This document shows positions 1 to 7,985 of a stretch of 36,151 nucleotides of DNA, piece by piece. Within the stretch, counting starts at the first letter, position 1; every line of letters starts with the position of its first letter. The notes under the pieces are model-generated. The model did not search any database. It had not been told where the DNA came from and saw only the letters and a list, made by a program, of their open reading frames with translations. Where the stretch lies: positions 1 to 36,151 of the forward strand of contig JAGAJO010000014.1 in NCBI GenBank assembly GCA_017626015.1, written 5' to 3'. A program made the position numbers and the translations under genes. The stretch comes from Ruminococcus sp. (GTDB taxonomy: Bacteria > Bacillota > Clostridia > Oscillospirales > Ruminococcaceae).

Positions 1-2
1 CG

Positions 3-122
3 CTTATCGAGAGTGCAAAGGCGAACGGGCTGGATCCGTATGCGTATATGGAGTATGTTTTTGAGATGCTGCGTACAGGGTGCAAAGTTTCTCGGTTACT
101 GCCTTGGAATGTGAAGATTTGA
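3..122 (+). CDS. tnpC: IS66-family transposase, C-terminal fragment
   Basis: The last 39 codons of an open frame run in from the contig start and stop at TGA 120-122. The visible peptide contains IESAKANGLDPYAYMEYVFE and ends LLPWNVKI. This matches the IS66 TnpC C-terminus, where an AKANGL-P-Y-Y-YVL stretch is followed by a terminal LPWN motif. The catalytic DDE residues lie outside the window. Recognition is by pattern from a short fragment, so the family is fairly secure but the subgroup is not. Confidence 0.75.
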   Translation, partial: LIESAKANGLDPYAYMEYVFEMLRTGCKVSRLLPWNVKI

Positions 123-128
123 GTAAAT

Positions 129-161
129 GGAGCCCGGCTGTCTGAGCTGGGTTCCTTTTTT
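129..161 (+). terminator. Terminator of the IS66 transposase
   Basis: A 9-bp stem (129-137 with 147-155, two G-T pairs) is followed by six T residues. It lies 7 bp after the transposase stop and inside the element end. The same hairpin recurs inverted near the other contig end. Confidence 0.75.
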
Positions 162-289
162 AGTTGGTGGGGCGGGTTGGACGGATACTGTCAAGGCTTG
201 GAATGCTCTGCAAACAGTTGTAAATAATGATCAACTATGGGCATACTTGGCATTATATAAACAAAACCGAAATTTTTGCAATCTGAATC

Positions 290-318
290 AAGACAATTTT
301 TTTCTGATAGTGTATAAT
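290..318 (+). promoter_or_regulatory. Promoter of the AraC-type regulator gene
   Basis: AAGACA (290-295), a 17-bp spacer and TATAAT (313-318) lie just upstream of the start at 355. The -10 is perfect and the -35 matches 4 of 6. The rest of 189-354 shows no other gene. Confidence 0.6.
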
Positions 319-354
319 TATCATAAGAGCAATCAGAAAGTGAGGTAATAAGAT

Positions 355-1323
355 ATGGGAGAATGGGAAAGACTGGTGCAGATTATTGTAGAGGAGATCG
401 ACGAGTGCATAAAAAAGCGAAATGATGAAACGTTGACGCTTTCTTGCCTTGCTCAGAAGCTGGGCTATTCTGAATTTTATATTTCCCGTAAATTCAGAGA
501 GATCTCCGGAATGCATTTTCGTGATTACTTGCGTCTGCGTACGCTTGCTTTTGCATTAAAGGAAGTCCGGGATACTTCAAGAGGTCTTTTGGAAATTGCT
601 TTGGATCACGGATTTTCCAGTCATGAAGCGTTTTCACGTTCCTTTAAAGAAGCCTATGGTATAACACCCGGCGAATACCGCAGTGATCCTGTTCCTGTTG
701 TACTTCGCACTATCATTAAGCCGTTTGATTGCTACTTAATAAGTATTGGAGGAATAGGTATGGCAAATACAGAAAACGATGTAAAGGTATACTTTGTGAC
801 GATCCCTGCGCACAAGTATCTGCACATCAGAAATTATGAGAGCAACGGTTATTGGGATTTCTGGCAAAAGCAAAGCAAGATCCCCGGTCAGGACTGCGCT
901 ACGATCTGCGGTCTGCTTGACAGCATTAAGGGAAAGCTGGACGATATGGGCGGTACCGATGCCAACAGTGGAAGCGGTCAGATCATGGCATTTATCAACG
1001 AACCTACGGGTAGAATTTGCTGTTGGGGTATTCCGCTGGCAGAAAGCTATGGAGTAAGACTGCCGGCTGATTACAGCGGTGAGATCCCCGAGCAGATGCA
1101 GATAATGGATGTTCCGGAGGGAGAATATATTGTATTTGAACACGGTCCCTTCGACTATCAAACGCAGAATTGTAATGTTGAGCGGAAAATTGAAGAAGCA
1201 ATGAAAAGCTTTGACTATGCTGAGTCCGGTTATTGTCTTGACACAACGCAAGGCAGGGTATTCTATTTTTATCACGACCCCGAACGATTCTGGAAATTTG
1301 TCCGACCGGTAAAAAAGCTGTAA
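355..1323 (+). CDS. AraC-family regulator with GyrI-like effector domain
   Basis: This 322-residue protein has an N-terminal AraC double helix-turn-helix (about residues 8-108). It includes LSCLAQKLGYSEFYISRKFR and a second helix pair ending SFKEAYGITPGEYR. A C-terminal GyrI-like or SOUL-type ligand-binding half follows (about 125-320), with VPEGEYIVFEHGP. Rob- and BmrR-like regulators with this layout bind small hydrophobic or cationic compounds and switch on efflux or stress genes. GTGAGG lies 11 bp before the ATG. It is monocistronic, with a hairpin downstream, and no obvious target gene is adjacent. The effector cannot be told from sequence. Confidence 0.88.
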   Translation: MGEWERLVQIIVEEIDECIKKRNDETLTLSCLAQKLGYSEFYISRKFREISGMHFRDYLRLRTLAFALKEVRDTSRGLLEIALDHGFSSHEAFSRSFKEAYGITPGEYRSDPVPVVLRTIIKPFDCYLISIGGIGMANTENDVKVYFVTIPAHKYLHIRNYESNGYWDFWQKQSKIPGQDCATICGLLDSIKGKLDDMGGTDANSGSGQIMAFINEPTGRICCWGIPLAESYGVRLPADYSGEIPEQMQIMDVPEGEYIVFEHGPFDYQTQNCNVERKIEEAMKSFDYAESGYCLDTTQGRVFYFYHDPERFWKFVRPVKKL

Positions 1324-1396
1324 AATGGAGAACCCCAGCCGTTACATTCCTGCGAAAACAAAACAATTATCTGAAAAGAGAGATAAATGAAAATAT

Positions 1397-1433
1397 GTGC
1401 GTAACAAAACGGATCCTTCGGTTTGTTACGCAC
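1397..1433 (+). terminator. Hairpin after the AraC-type gene
   Basis: A 12-bp perfect stem (1397-1408 with 1422-1433) lies 74 bp after the stop. The tail is TCAATTTATAT, a weak T tract. It probably ends the regulator transcript, and it also sits between convergent genes. Confidence 0.6.
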
Positions 1434-1496
1434 TCAATTTATATAGTATATATCACGCAACGGATATGGCGTATTGCCTGTATGTTTGCATAGCTT

Positions 1497-1892
1497 TTAT
1501 TCGGACGGCGGCTTGTTACGATCCGTCCCGGAAATAGATCTCCGGGATAATCTCCAGTAATAGCGGCGGCTTGATTCGGGAAAATTATTCATGACCCCAT
1601 GCTCCGGATCATAAAACGTGCCGGAGCAATACAGCGACCAATGCCAGCACCTCGGGGTTTCAAGACTTAAAAGGCATATCTCCGGCAGATCATTTTTATC
1701 AGCTGCGGGACATCTTTCGTCGGATATGGTCATTCCAAACTCCCTGAAGGCTGTTTTCATTTCCTTAAGGGTAGTTTCCCTGTCGTTGCCCAGATACTCA
1801 ACGATCTCATCAACGGTTTTGTCCAGCGCCATTGCAAGTACGGCTTGTCCGCATTGCAGGTCGGTAGGCTCATGTATGTATTTTATATCCAC
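1497..1892 (-). CDS. C39-like cysteine peptidase domain protein
   Basis: This 131-residue protein consists almost entirely of a papain-like C39-type fold. DLQCGQAVLAMAL places the likely nucleophile at Cys14. CWHWSLYCSGTFYDPEHG supplies His84 and Asp95, in the usual C39 pattern of a histidine, a strand and a Y-D turn. No signal peptide or membrane segment is visible, so it is probably cytoplasmic. It begins with GTG at 1892, chosen because AGG lies 8 bp upstream and no ATG fits. C39 domains normally sit at the N-terminus of bacteriocin exporters or act alone on small proteins. Here it is free-standing and no exporter is adjacent. Its substrate is unknown. Confidence 0.65.
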   Translation of the reverse strand: MDIKYIHEPTDLQCGQAVLAMALDKTVDEIVEYLGNDRETTLKEMKTAFREFGMTISDERCPAADKNDLPEICLLSLETPRCWHWSLYCSGTFYDPEHGVMNNFPESSRRYYWRLSRRSISGTDRNKPPSE

Positions 1893-2015
1893 AGAATATA
1901 CCTCGTTTCAATGATATTTTATCGCAGATAAATTTTCGTTTATCAGCCAGCTTATTAAGGAGTACCGGTTAGATCACTGTTTAAAACTCACTGCCTTGCA
2001 GATAACGTATTTAGG

Positions 2016-2050
2016 TGTATCTCTCCCCGCCGAAGGCGGGGAGAGATACA
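2016..2050. repeat. 16-bp perfect GC-rich hairpin
   Basis: Arms 2016-2031 and 2035-2050 are perfectly complementary around GAA. Read on the minus strand the tip becomes C-TTCG-G, a very stable tetraloop. There is no T tract on either side, so it is not a standard intrinsic terminator. It could be an mRNA 3' stabiliser or a dispersed palindromic repeat. Confidence 0.6.
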
Positions 2051-2149
2051 TTGATCAGCATTTCCTTAAAAATAATATATCACACTTTGGCATTAAAATC
2101 AAGCGTATTTAAGGCAATACGGAAATCAGCTCTGACAATTAAACAACGA

Positions 2150-2186
2150 AACAAAACGGCATATGTGTGCAATATGCCGTTTTGTT
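2150..2186 (-). terminator. Terminator of the ABC/two-component operon
   Basis: A 15-bp perfect stem (2150-2164 with 2172-2186) has T-rich ends on both strands. It lies 60 bp beyond the permease stop, so it most likely ends the leftward operon. Confidence 0.8.
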
Positions 2187-2246
2187 ATTTTCAGAAAATT
2201 GATCTCCGTGTAAAAATATATGATCTGTCCTATGTCTGTGGGCTCG

Positions 2247-4592
2247 CTATTCGACTACAAGCTCTCTGACTGCAACGCTCTTTATCTTCCTTGAAACAAA
2301 ATATGCAAATACAAAGAAGCAAACACATATAAGCGTTATGGGAGCTATAAACGTAAAGGTTGTAAAATCAACCAGGAAATGAGTAATTCCTAAGCTGTAT
2401 AAGAGAGTGCTCAGCAGTCTGTCTGCGAACAGCACGTTCAGTGCCGCACCCAATGCAGAGCCTAAGACCGCAACTATCAGAAATCTTACCGCAAACTGAA
2501 TACGGAGCTTTTTTGAAGTGAACCCTTCCGCCTTGTAGATACCTATATCCGTCCGTTCCTGTATAAAGGCTTTCGAGCATACCATGTGGACTACCACAAG
2601 TGAAAACAGTACGGAAAATACATATATTATCATCTGCATTGCCTGTACTGCGGCTTTGGTCGAGTCGTCTATGATCTCGCCGGCGGCTTCCGCCTCGATA
2701 ATATCGCCGAATTTTTCGTTCAGCGAACTTGCAATTTTTTCGTTAAGCTTTTGATCGTCTCCGTTTTCTAAGGTATAACAGCCCCACAGCAGCTCCTCAT
2801 ATCCTATCTTTTGGGCGGCGGAGTATGACATTACAAAGCTTCTTCCTGTGTCGTTCATCAGCTGGACTGTGCCGGAAATAAGATATTTTTCCTTTTTACC
2901 CTTCCAGCCCACTGTGACCTCGTCGCCGATATTCAGATCAAATTCATCAAGCAGGATCGGCGAAACAACAATTTCATTGTCGTATTCAGAAGTACGTCCT
3001 TTGAGCACCGGAAGAACCGACGGGTCTTTGCAAACGGTACACATCATTTCCTCACCATCGAAGGAAAAATACGAACCGGTGGTGTAGAACGCTTTTTTTA
3101 TTGCAGAAAAGCTCTCTATCTCTTTTTCGATATTTTCATAATCATCATCTGAAAGTTTGCTTTTGGGATTTACATTGATCTCGGAGACTATGGCTCCCAT
3201 AGCCTCCATTGCCGTTTTGGAATTTAACGTATTTGCAAGTATAGTTATGGTCATCATAAAAAATACAAGAATAGCAATGATAACAAGGGTTGCGATATAT
3301 CTGCGCTTTGCCGATGTGAATTGTCTCAGCGCAAGGCTGGGAGAAAGAAATCTGCGGCTTATGGGAGCGTTCAGCCTGCTGTCAAAATAGATCTCTTTCT
3401 TAGCTCCCGCAATGGCTCTTACGGGGGAGATCTTGTTAAGCTTTACGGTAATAAGGAATACCGACACCGCCGACAGCACAAACATTGCCGCAATAATAAG
3501 CGCGATAATTCCTATGGGAACGCCGATGACCGCAGGTATTGCAGTAACAGTTACGAATATGTTTGAAGTCAGCTTTATAAGTGGAATACTCAGGACTATG
3601 CCCGCAGCCGCACCTATGACTTCCGCAAGAAGATACTGTCCCAGAAACAGCAGACGTATCTTATTTTTTCCGAAGCCCTGCGCTTTAAGCACGCCGAAGG
3701 TCACATAATTCGTTTCAATTTCCACCGAGATACTGTGTACCGTCACAATAAGGACGATCACCAGCAAGAATACTACAAACACGATCAGGACAGAGGAAAT
3801 TATTTCGGGGAAAAGTGTTGTGTAATGTATCGACATATCCTTTGTTACCGAACCGATCGCCATATCGGTAACGCCCGTTTCGATATTAAGCTGGCGGCGA
3901 AGCTGCCCATTTGTAAGAGTACAGTCGTCTGCTTTATAGATCGTCAGGATTTTACTTAAGCCATGCTTATCTGACCCTTCGGCTTTTGAAACAGCGGAGG
4001 TCATCTCAGAAAAATCCTCATCGCTTATACAGATCTTTTTCCAGCCTATCATAGACGAACCGATGGTCGGCTCAAGCCAGATCCCTTTAACGGTAAATTC
4101 ATACTCGCCCGCCAATGTCTGAAAGGATATTTTTTGTCCGACCTTGCCTCTGAGATTAGTCAGAAGTCCCTGCGGCACAAATACCTCCCCTTTTTTCAGC
4201 TTGGGGGTATTTTCCGCTAACCCGCTCAGATCAGACTTTAAAAGCTTAGTATCTTCATTGGCTCTCATAAAAAACATTGGATTGCCGTATTCTTCTTTGC
4301 CCATTACCGCTTTTTCAATCAATATAGAGTTTTCTGCATATACACGCTCAACCTTGTCGTTGTTTTTTATTTTTTCGAGCAGTTCGTCAGTCAGCATATC
4401 GGCTCGGAACAATGCAGTTATATCGGGAGTGCCGCATATTTCATGGGCTTTGTCCACTCCCTTGAACGTGCTTTCCTTGATGCTCAGGATCGTGGTGACG
4501 CTCATGGCGATAATAAGCGTAAGCAGGATAACGCTTACGAACGAACCCTTTTTATGACGGATATTCGCTTTCAGCAAGGTCAGAATTTCCAT
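2247..4592 (-). CDS. FtsX-type ABC transporter permease
   Basis: This 781-residue membrane protein has two FtsX-like modules. The first membrane helix (about 18-36) is followed by a large extracellular domain (about 40-255) and three helices (about 258-390). A second helix near 435-452, a second extracellular domain and three terminal helices (about 660-775) complete it. This MacB-like, mechanotransmission-type layout occurs in transporters that detect or remove antimicrobial peptides or act on the cell wall. The start is ATG at 4592, 9 bp after the ATPase stop, with GAGGTG just upstream. With the ATPase, kinase and regulator it forms one leftward operon. The substrate is not evident, and a lipoprotein-release role is a less likely alternative. 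Confidence 0.88.
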   Translation of the reverse strand: MEILTLLKANIRHKKGSFVSVILLTLIIAMSVTTILSIKESTFKGVDKAHEICGTPDITALFRADMLTDELLEKIKNNDKVERVYAENSILIEKAVMGKEEYGNPMFFMRANEDTKLLKSDLSGLAENTPKLKKGEVFVPQGLLTNLRGKVGQKISFQTLAGEYEFTVKGIWLEPTIGSSMIGWKKICISDEDFSEMTSAVSKAEGSDKHGLSKILTIYKADDCTLTNGQLRRQLNIETGVTDMAIGSVTKDMSIHYTTLFPEIISSVLIVFVVFLLVIVLIVTVHSISVEIETNYVTFGVLKAQGFGKNKIRLLFLGQYLLAEVIGAAAGIVLSIPLIKLTSNIFVTVTAIPAVIGVPIGIIALIIAAMFVLSAVSVFLITVKLNKISPVRAIAGAKKEIYFDSRLNAPISRRFLSPSLALRQFTSAKRRYIATLVIIAILVFFMMTITILANTLNSKTAMEAMGAIVSEINVNPKSKLSDDDYENIEKEIESFSAIKKAFYTTGSYFSFDGEEMMCTVCKDPSVLPVLKGRTSEYDNEIVVSPILLDEFDLNIGDEVTVGWKGKKEKYLISGTVQLMNDTGRSFVMSYSAAQKIGYEELLWGCYTLENGDDQKLNEKIASSLNEKFGDIIEAEAAGEIIDDSTKAAVQAMQMIIYVFSVLFSLVVVHMVCSKAFIQERTDIGIYKAEGFTSKKLRIQFAVRFLIVAVLGSALGAALNVLFADRLLSTLLYSLGITHFLVDFTTFTFIAPITLICVCFFVFAYFVSRKIKSVAVRELVVE

Positions 4593-4601
4593 ATCCGCAC
4601 C

Positions 4602-5363
4602 TCACCATTCCATTGAGGTCAGCCATGCGTTGACCTGAGTTTCACGGCTTTTTTCCTCGTCGGGATCGTATGGCGGCAGAGGAAGCTCGCCTATGATCTT
4701 GCCGTCCTCTATATAAAGTATTCTGGTGGCTCTGAGAGCGGCTTTCATATCGTGGGTCACCATAAGGATGCTCTGGCCCTCATGGTTAAGCTCCGTGAGA
4801 AGATTTAAGACCTCGGTGGTATTTTTACGGTTGAGCGCACCTGTTGGCTCGTCCGCAAAAAGCAGCTTGGGTTTGTTTATCACCGCCCTTGCAATAGCGC
4901 ACCTCTGCTGTTCTCCGCCGGACACCTGAGACGGCAGATGAGTTTTTATGTGGGAAATGCTCATCTGTTCAAGGAGCTTTTCAGTTCTTTCCTTTACCTC
5001 AGCGGCGGACTTTTCCTTGTTGAGATAACCCGATACGGCGATATTCTCAAACAGCGTCAGATTGCTCACAAGATGCATCTGCTGGAAGATAAAACCGAAA
5101 TCCGTATATCTGAGTTTTGCCAGACCTTTTTCGCTCATTGTCACAAGGTCATTGCCGTTGTAAACTACCTGCCCTGCGGTGGCTCTGTCCATACCGCTGA
5201 GAGCATATAGCAGTGTGGATTTTCCCGAACCGCTTGCGCCCATAATTACAGTAAAATCCCCTTCGTAAAGGTCAAAATCAATGTGGGACAGAATATGTAT
5301 CTGTCCTCCGTTATGAGCAAAGCTTTTGCAAAGTCCATTTGCCGACAGAATAGTATTTTTCAT
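4602..5363 (-). CDS. ABC transporter ATP-binding protein (MacB/BceA type)
   Basis: This ATPase of about 253 residues powers the adjacent FtsX permease. Visible motifs are Walker A GASGSGKST, the Q-loop in FIFQQMHLV, signature SGGEQQR, Walker B LLFADEPT and the H-loop in MVTHD. The protein extends about 30 residues past the core, ending LTSMEW. The ATG at 5363 is preferred over one at 5396 because GAAAGGA lies 8-9 bp before it and the upstream codons lie close to the promoter. A 48-bp gap with direct repeats separates it from the kinase gene, so it may have its own regulated promoter. It is confidently a member of the LolD/MacB/BceA group. Confidence 0.92.
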   Translation of the reverse strand: MKNTILSANGLCKSFAHNGGQIHILSHIDFDLYEGDFTVIMGASGSGKSTLLYALSGMDRATAGQVVYNGNDLVTMSEKGLAKLRYTDFGFIFQQMHLVSNLTLFENIAVSGYLNKEKSAAEVKERTEKLLEQMSISHIKTHLPSQVSGGEQQRCAIARAVINKPKLLFADEPTGALNRKNTTEVLNLLTELNHEGQSILMVTHDMKAALRATRILYIEDGKIIGELPLPPYDPDEEKSRETQVNAWLTSMEW

Positions 5364-5412
5364 AAACACGTTCCTTTCGTTATCTGATAACACCATTCTA
5401 TCAGAAAAGATA

Positions 5413-5430
5413 TTAAGAAGTCCTTAAGAA
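5413..5430 (-). promoter_or_regulatory. Candidate response-regulator box ahead of the ABC genes
   Basis: Read on the minus strand, TTCTTAA repeats after exactly 11 bp (TTCTTAA-GGAC-TTCTTAA). This is the one-turn spacing typical of PhoB/OmpR-family operators. A -10-like TAGAAT follows about 12 bp downstream, without a good -35, as in activator-dependent promoters. The box overlaps the gap between kinase and ATPase genes, so the linked regulator is the natural candidate to bind it. Confidence 0.55.
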
Positions 5431-5443
5431 CTCAGCACGGATT

Positions 5444-6580
5444 TCAATTTTTTATCGGCAGACTGATAATTGCCTCCAGTCCGTCTGAATGGTTATGAAG
5501 AAGTACCCTTCCGCCCATTTTCTCAGCAATATATTTTACTATGTATAAGCCCAGTCCCGAGCCTTGCTCGTTTCCGCAGTTTCTGCCCCGATAGAATTTA
5601 TCGAAGATAAAAGGCATATCCTCGTCGGGGATTCCTCTGCCGTAGTCTCTGAAATGTATCTGCGCATTGCCCTCCGACTGCGTGATAAACACGTTGATCT
5701 CTGATTTAGCGTACTTTCTTGCGTTGTTAATGAGATTTTCAGTTATCTGCATCAGTCTGTTTTTATCGGCGCAAACCATTGCGGAAAAATCGGGCTTTTT
5801 GAAATTAACGTCATTCTGCTCCGCTGCAATTTCACTGACTGCGGAGGCTAAAAATCCGCAAAGCTCAAATTTTTCGGGATTTATTTTCAGCTTTTCCAGA
5901 TCGGAAAGGGAATGCAGAAACAGGTCGTTGGTGAGCCTTGATACCTCGTCGCACTTTTTCATTATTACGCCAAGATATTTTTCCCTCTTTTCGGGAGTTT
6001 TGTCCATGTTAGCCTCCAGTCCCTCGGTATAAGCCCGTATTGACGCTATGGGCGTTTTTATATCGTGGGAAAGGGTAGCTATTACAGTCTTGTTATTGTC
6101 GATAGCCTCCCGCTCGCAGGAACGGGCTTTTGTTATCTCTCTGCGCATACTGTCAAACGCCCATGTGAAGGCTCCGAAATAATTTGAACGCTCATAATCA
6201 AGCGGTATGTCAAAATTCCCCTGCGCTATCTTCTGTGCAAAGTCCTTCATTTTATCAAAGGGACGAATTATTTCAAAATACACATAACCGAAGATCGCAG
6301 CAACAAAGACGAGTCCGATAACGCACATTGTCACGGTTCGTCTGTCGGTATGATAGCCGACGTCGGAACGCCGTATGCTTTCCCGAAGCTCTGCGGCTTT
6401 TTCCGCCGCCTGCTCCGTTTTTCCAAGGCGTGTAAGCTGTTCTATTTCATTAGCTGCCACTATCTGCTCAGATCTGACCTCCTGCGGGTCTACCGATCTG
6501 TCGGATATCAGAAAACAGGCTGTTATAATAATTATGACGGCGGAAAAGAACGCCGCTGTGGACATGAGCTTGTTTTTCAT
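5444..6580 (-). CDS. Membrane sensor histidine kinase
   Basis: This 378-residue kinase has two membrane helices (about 8-25 and 83-103) around a short extracellular loop of about 55 residues. A HAMP-like linker follows (about 104-155). The HisKA box TLSHDIKTPIASIR has phospho-accepting His172. The ATPase domain shows N-box ENLINNARKYAKS, DYGRGIPDEDMPFIFDKFYRG-type G1/F motifs and GSGLGLYIVK. Its ATG overlaps the response regulator stop by 4 bp (ATGA, 6577-6580), which indicates translational coupling. The loop is larger than in BceS-type intramembrane sensors, so the kinase may sense a ligand directly as well as through the transporter. The signal is unknown. Confidence 0.92.
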   Translation of the reverse strand: MKNKLMSTAAFFSAVIIIITACFLISDRSVDPQEVRSEQIVAANEIEQLTRLGKTEQAAEKAAELRESIRRSDVGYHTDRRTVTMCVIGLVFVAAIFGYVYFEIIRPFDKMKDFAQKIAQGNFDIPLDYERSNYFGAFTWAFDSMRREITKARSCEREAIDNNKTVIATLSHDIKTPIASIRAYTEGLEANMDKTPEKREKYLGVIMKKCDEVSRLTNDLFLHSLSDLEKLKINPEKFELCGFLASAVSEIAAEQNDVNFKKPDFSAMVCADKNRLMQITENLINNARKYAKSEINVFITQSEGNAQIHFRDYGRGIPDEDMPFIFDKFYRGRNCGNEQGSGLGLYIVKYIAEKMGGRVLLHNHSDGLEAIISLPIKN

Positions 6581-7263
6581 TGGGACACCTCCAGCATATA
6601 GCCGACTTTAAATACGGTTTTGATAAATTTCGGTCTGGCAGGATCCTCCTCCAGCTTTTCTCTCAGCCAGCGGATATGTACCGTCAGCGTGGACGGTTCT
6701 ACAAGTGAAAATGCTCCCCAGACCTCCGAGAGCAGCTTATCCTTGGGTACCGCGGTATTCTTATGCTCACAGAGATACGCAAGCAGGTCAAATTCACGCA
6801 GAGAAAGAGACACTGCTTCGCCGTTTCGGGTAACTGTTCTTGCTGTGATATTTACGGTTATATCTCCGAACGTTACCGTCTTTTCCTCCTCATTAAAGCC
6901 GTAGGTACGGCGGATAAGCGCATTGACTCTCGAAAGCAGCTCCTTCATTGAATACGGCTTCGGAAGATAGTCGTCTCCGCCGATGTCGAAGCCTGTGATA
7001 CGATCGGTCTCGCTCGTCCTTGCGCTTGCAAAAATAACGGGCACAGTCGATTCACGGCGAAGCTTACAGCAAAGCTCAAATCCCGTTGTGTCAGGCAGGT
7101 TTATATCAAGCAGTATCAGGTGATAAACATTATTTGAAAGAAGCTCAAAGGCGATTTTGCTGTCCCCGGCGCAGGTAACGGAATATCCGTAGCTTTCCAG
7201 CATTTCGGATATGATAAAGGACAGATCCTCATCATCGTCAATTATCAATATTTGTTTTTGCAT
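6577..7263 (-). CDS. OmpR-family response regulator
   Basis: This 228-residue regulator is first in the leftward operon. The receiver domain (about 1-118) has acidic residues DDDED at 9-13, phospho-acceptor Asp53 in LLDINLPD and a conserved Lys in YLPKPYS. The C-terminal winged helix (about 130-226) ends KFIKTVFKVGYML. AAAGGAGGA lies 5 bp before the ATG. Family knowledge says such regulators activate the linked exporter genes, and the 11-bp direct repeats at 5413-5430 are the probable binding site. Confidence 0.93.
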   Translation of the reverse strand: MQKQILIIDDDEDLSFIISEMLESYGYSVTCAGDSKIAFELLSNNVYHLILLDINLPDTTGFELCCKLRRESTVPVIFASARTSETDRITGFDIGGDDYLPKPYSMKELLSRVNALIRRTYGFNEEEKTVTFGDITVNITARTVTRNGEAVSLSLREFDLLAYLCEHKNTAVPKDKLLSEVWGAFSLVEPSTLTVHIRWLREKLEEDPARPKFIKTVFKVGYMLEVSQ

Positions 7264-7329
7264 GGGTTTCCTCCTTTATTACAATATGCTCCTATAAATT
7301 GCGACAAGCCGATGTTTGAATATAATCAT

Positions 7330-7359
7330 ATTATAATGTATCTGCACCCACGCTGTCAA
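7330..7359 (-). promoter_or_regulatory. Operon promoter for the two-component/ABC genes
   Basis: On the minus strand TTGACA (7359-7354) and TATAAT (7335-7330) are both perfect, with an 18-bp spacer. The promoter lies about 67 bp upstream of the response regulator ATG and implies constitutive basal expression of regulator and kinase. Confidence 0.8.
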
Positions 7360-7370
7360 TGAGGAAAATA

Positions 7371-7410
7371 AAAAAACGTCAGACGCAATGCACCTTTGTC
7401 TGACGCTATT
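7371..7410 (-). terminator. Terminator of the tRNA cluster
   Basis: On the minus strand an 8-bp stem GTCAGAC-type pair (about 7376-7383 with 7397-7404) is followed by seven T residues. It lies downstream of tRNA-His and ends just upstream of the next operon's promoter. Confidence 0.7.
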
Positions 7411-7531
7411 TATGGGCAGGAGTTTATATTTGTATGGTTTATCCGCATTCACATAAATGATGAGTAGCGGCAGGAAAATAAATACCCCGCCCATTTACGA
7501 GACGATCCGTAAACAGGCGGAGTTTAAAGCA

Positions 7532-7607
7532 GGGTGGGTAGTGGGATTCGAACCCACGGTCTTCAGGACCACAATCTGACGCGTTAACCAACTACGCTAT
7601 ACCCACC
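7532..7607 (-). tRNA. tRNA-His (GTG)
   Basis: The gene folds as a complete cloverleaf with anticodon GTG (complement of 7570-7572), T-arm GTGGG-TTCGAAT-CCCAC and the characteristic extra 5' G opposite the C discriminator. CCA is not encoded. It is the last of three co-oriented tRNA genes. Confidence 0.93.
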
Positions 7608-7666
7608 GTATTAAATTAAAAACCCGCAAAATGGGCAGTAAGCAGCTTGTCCATACTGCGAGTAAT

Positions 7667-7743
<77 letters not shown>

Positions 7744-7792
7744 ATAAAAATTGCACCATATCCGGTGCAAATATGTCACTCAGAAAAGTAAC

Positions 7793-7866
7793 TGGAGCGG
7801 GTGATGGGAATCGAACCCACATGACCAGCTTGGAAGGCTGGAGTTCTACCACTGAACTACACCCGC
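7793..7866 (-). tRNA. tRNA-Gly (TCC)
   Basis: This is a complete cloverleaf with anticodon TCC (complement of 7832-7834), acceptor GCGGGTG paired with CACCCGC, and encoded CCA. It is the first gene of the cluster, 42 bp from the -10 box. Confidence 0.95.
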
Positions 7867-7907
7867 AGAATGCGGTTTAAATGAGTGCTACCTCAATCAA
7901 CGTTACT

Positions 7908-7936
7908 ATTATATCACGTTGGGCCGCATTTGTCAA
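7908..7936 (-). promoter_or_regulatory. Consensus promoter of the tRNA cluster
   Basis: On the minus strand TTGACA and TATAAT are both perfect with a 17-bp spacer, as expected for strong stable-RNA transcription. Confidence 0.88.
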
Positions 7937-7985
7937 GCGATTTTTAAATTTTTTTTTGCGTAAGGATCATTTTGTTTAAATTTAA

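Larger units (their letters stand above)
1..188 (+). mobile_element. IS66-family element, right end (partial)
   Basis: This is the 3' end of an insertion sequence cut by the contig start. It holds the last codons of the transposase, a terminator hairpin and a terminal sequence ending GGGTTGGACGGATAC at 188. The boundary is set by comparison: bases 50-188 recur as an exact inverted copy at 36013-36151 and the two copies diverge immediately outside it. The flanking 8 bases differ between the copies (189-196 against 36005-36012), as expected for two independent insertions. The IS66 assignment rests on the transposase C-terminus and the compact terminator-plus-inverted-repeat arrangement. Confidence 0.8.
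1893..2246. other. Intergenic region with two strong hairpins
   Basis: No protein gene is evident. The region carries AT-rich sequence with a small inverted repeat (GATAAA/TTTATC) ahead of the C39-like gene, a 16-bp perfect hairpin at 2016-2050 and a 15-bp terminator at 2150-2186. A spurious reading frame at 2015-2269 has no credible ribosome site. Confidence 0.6.
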
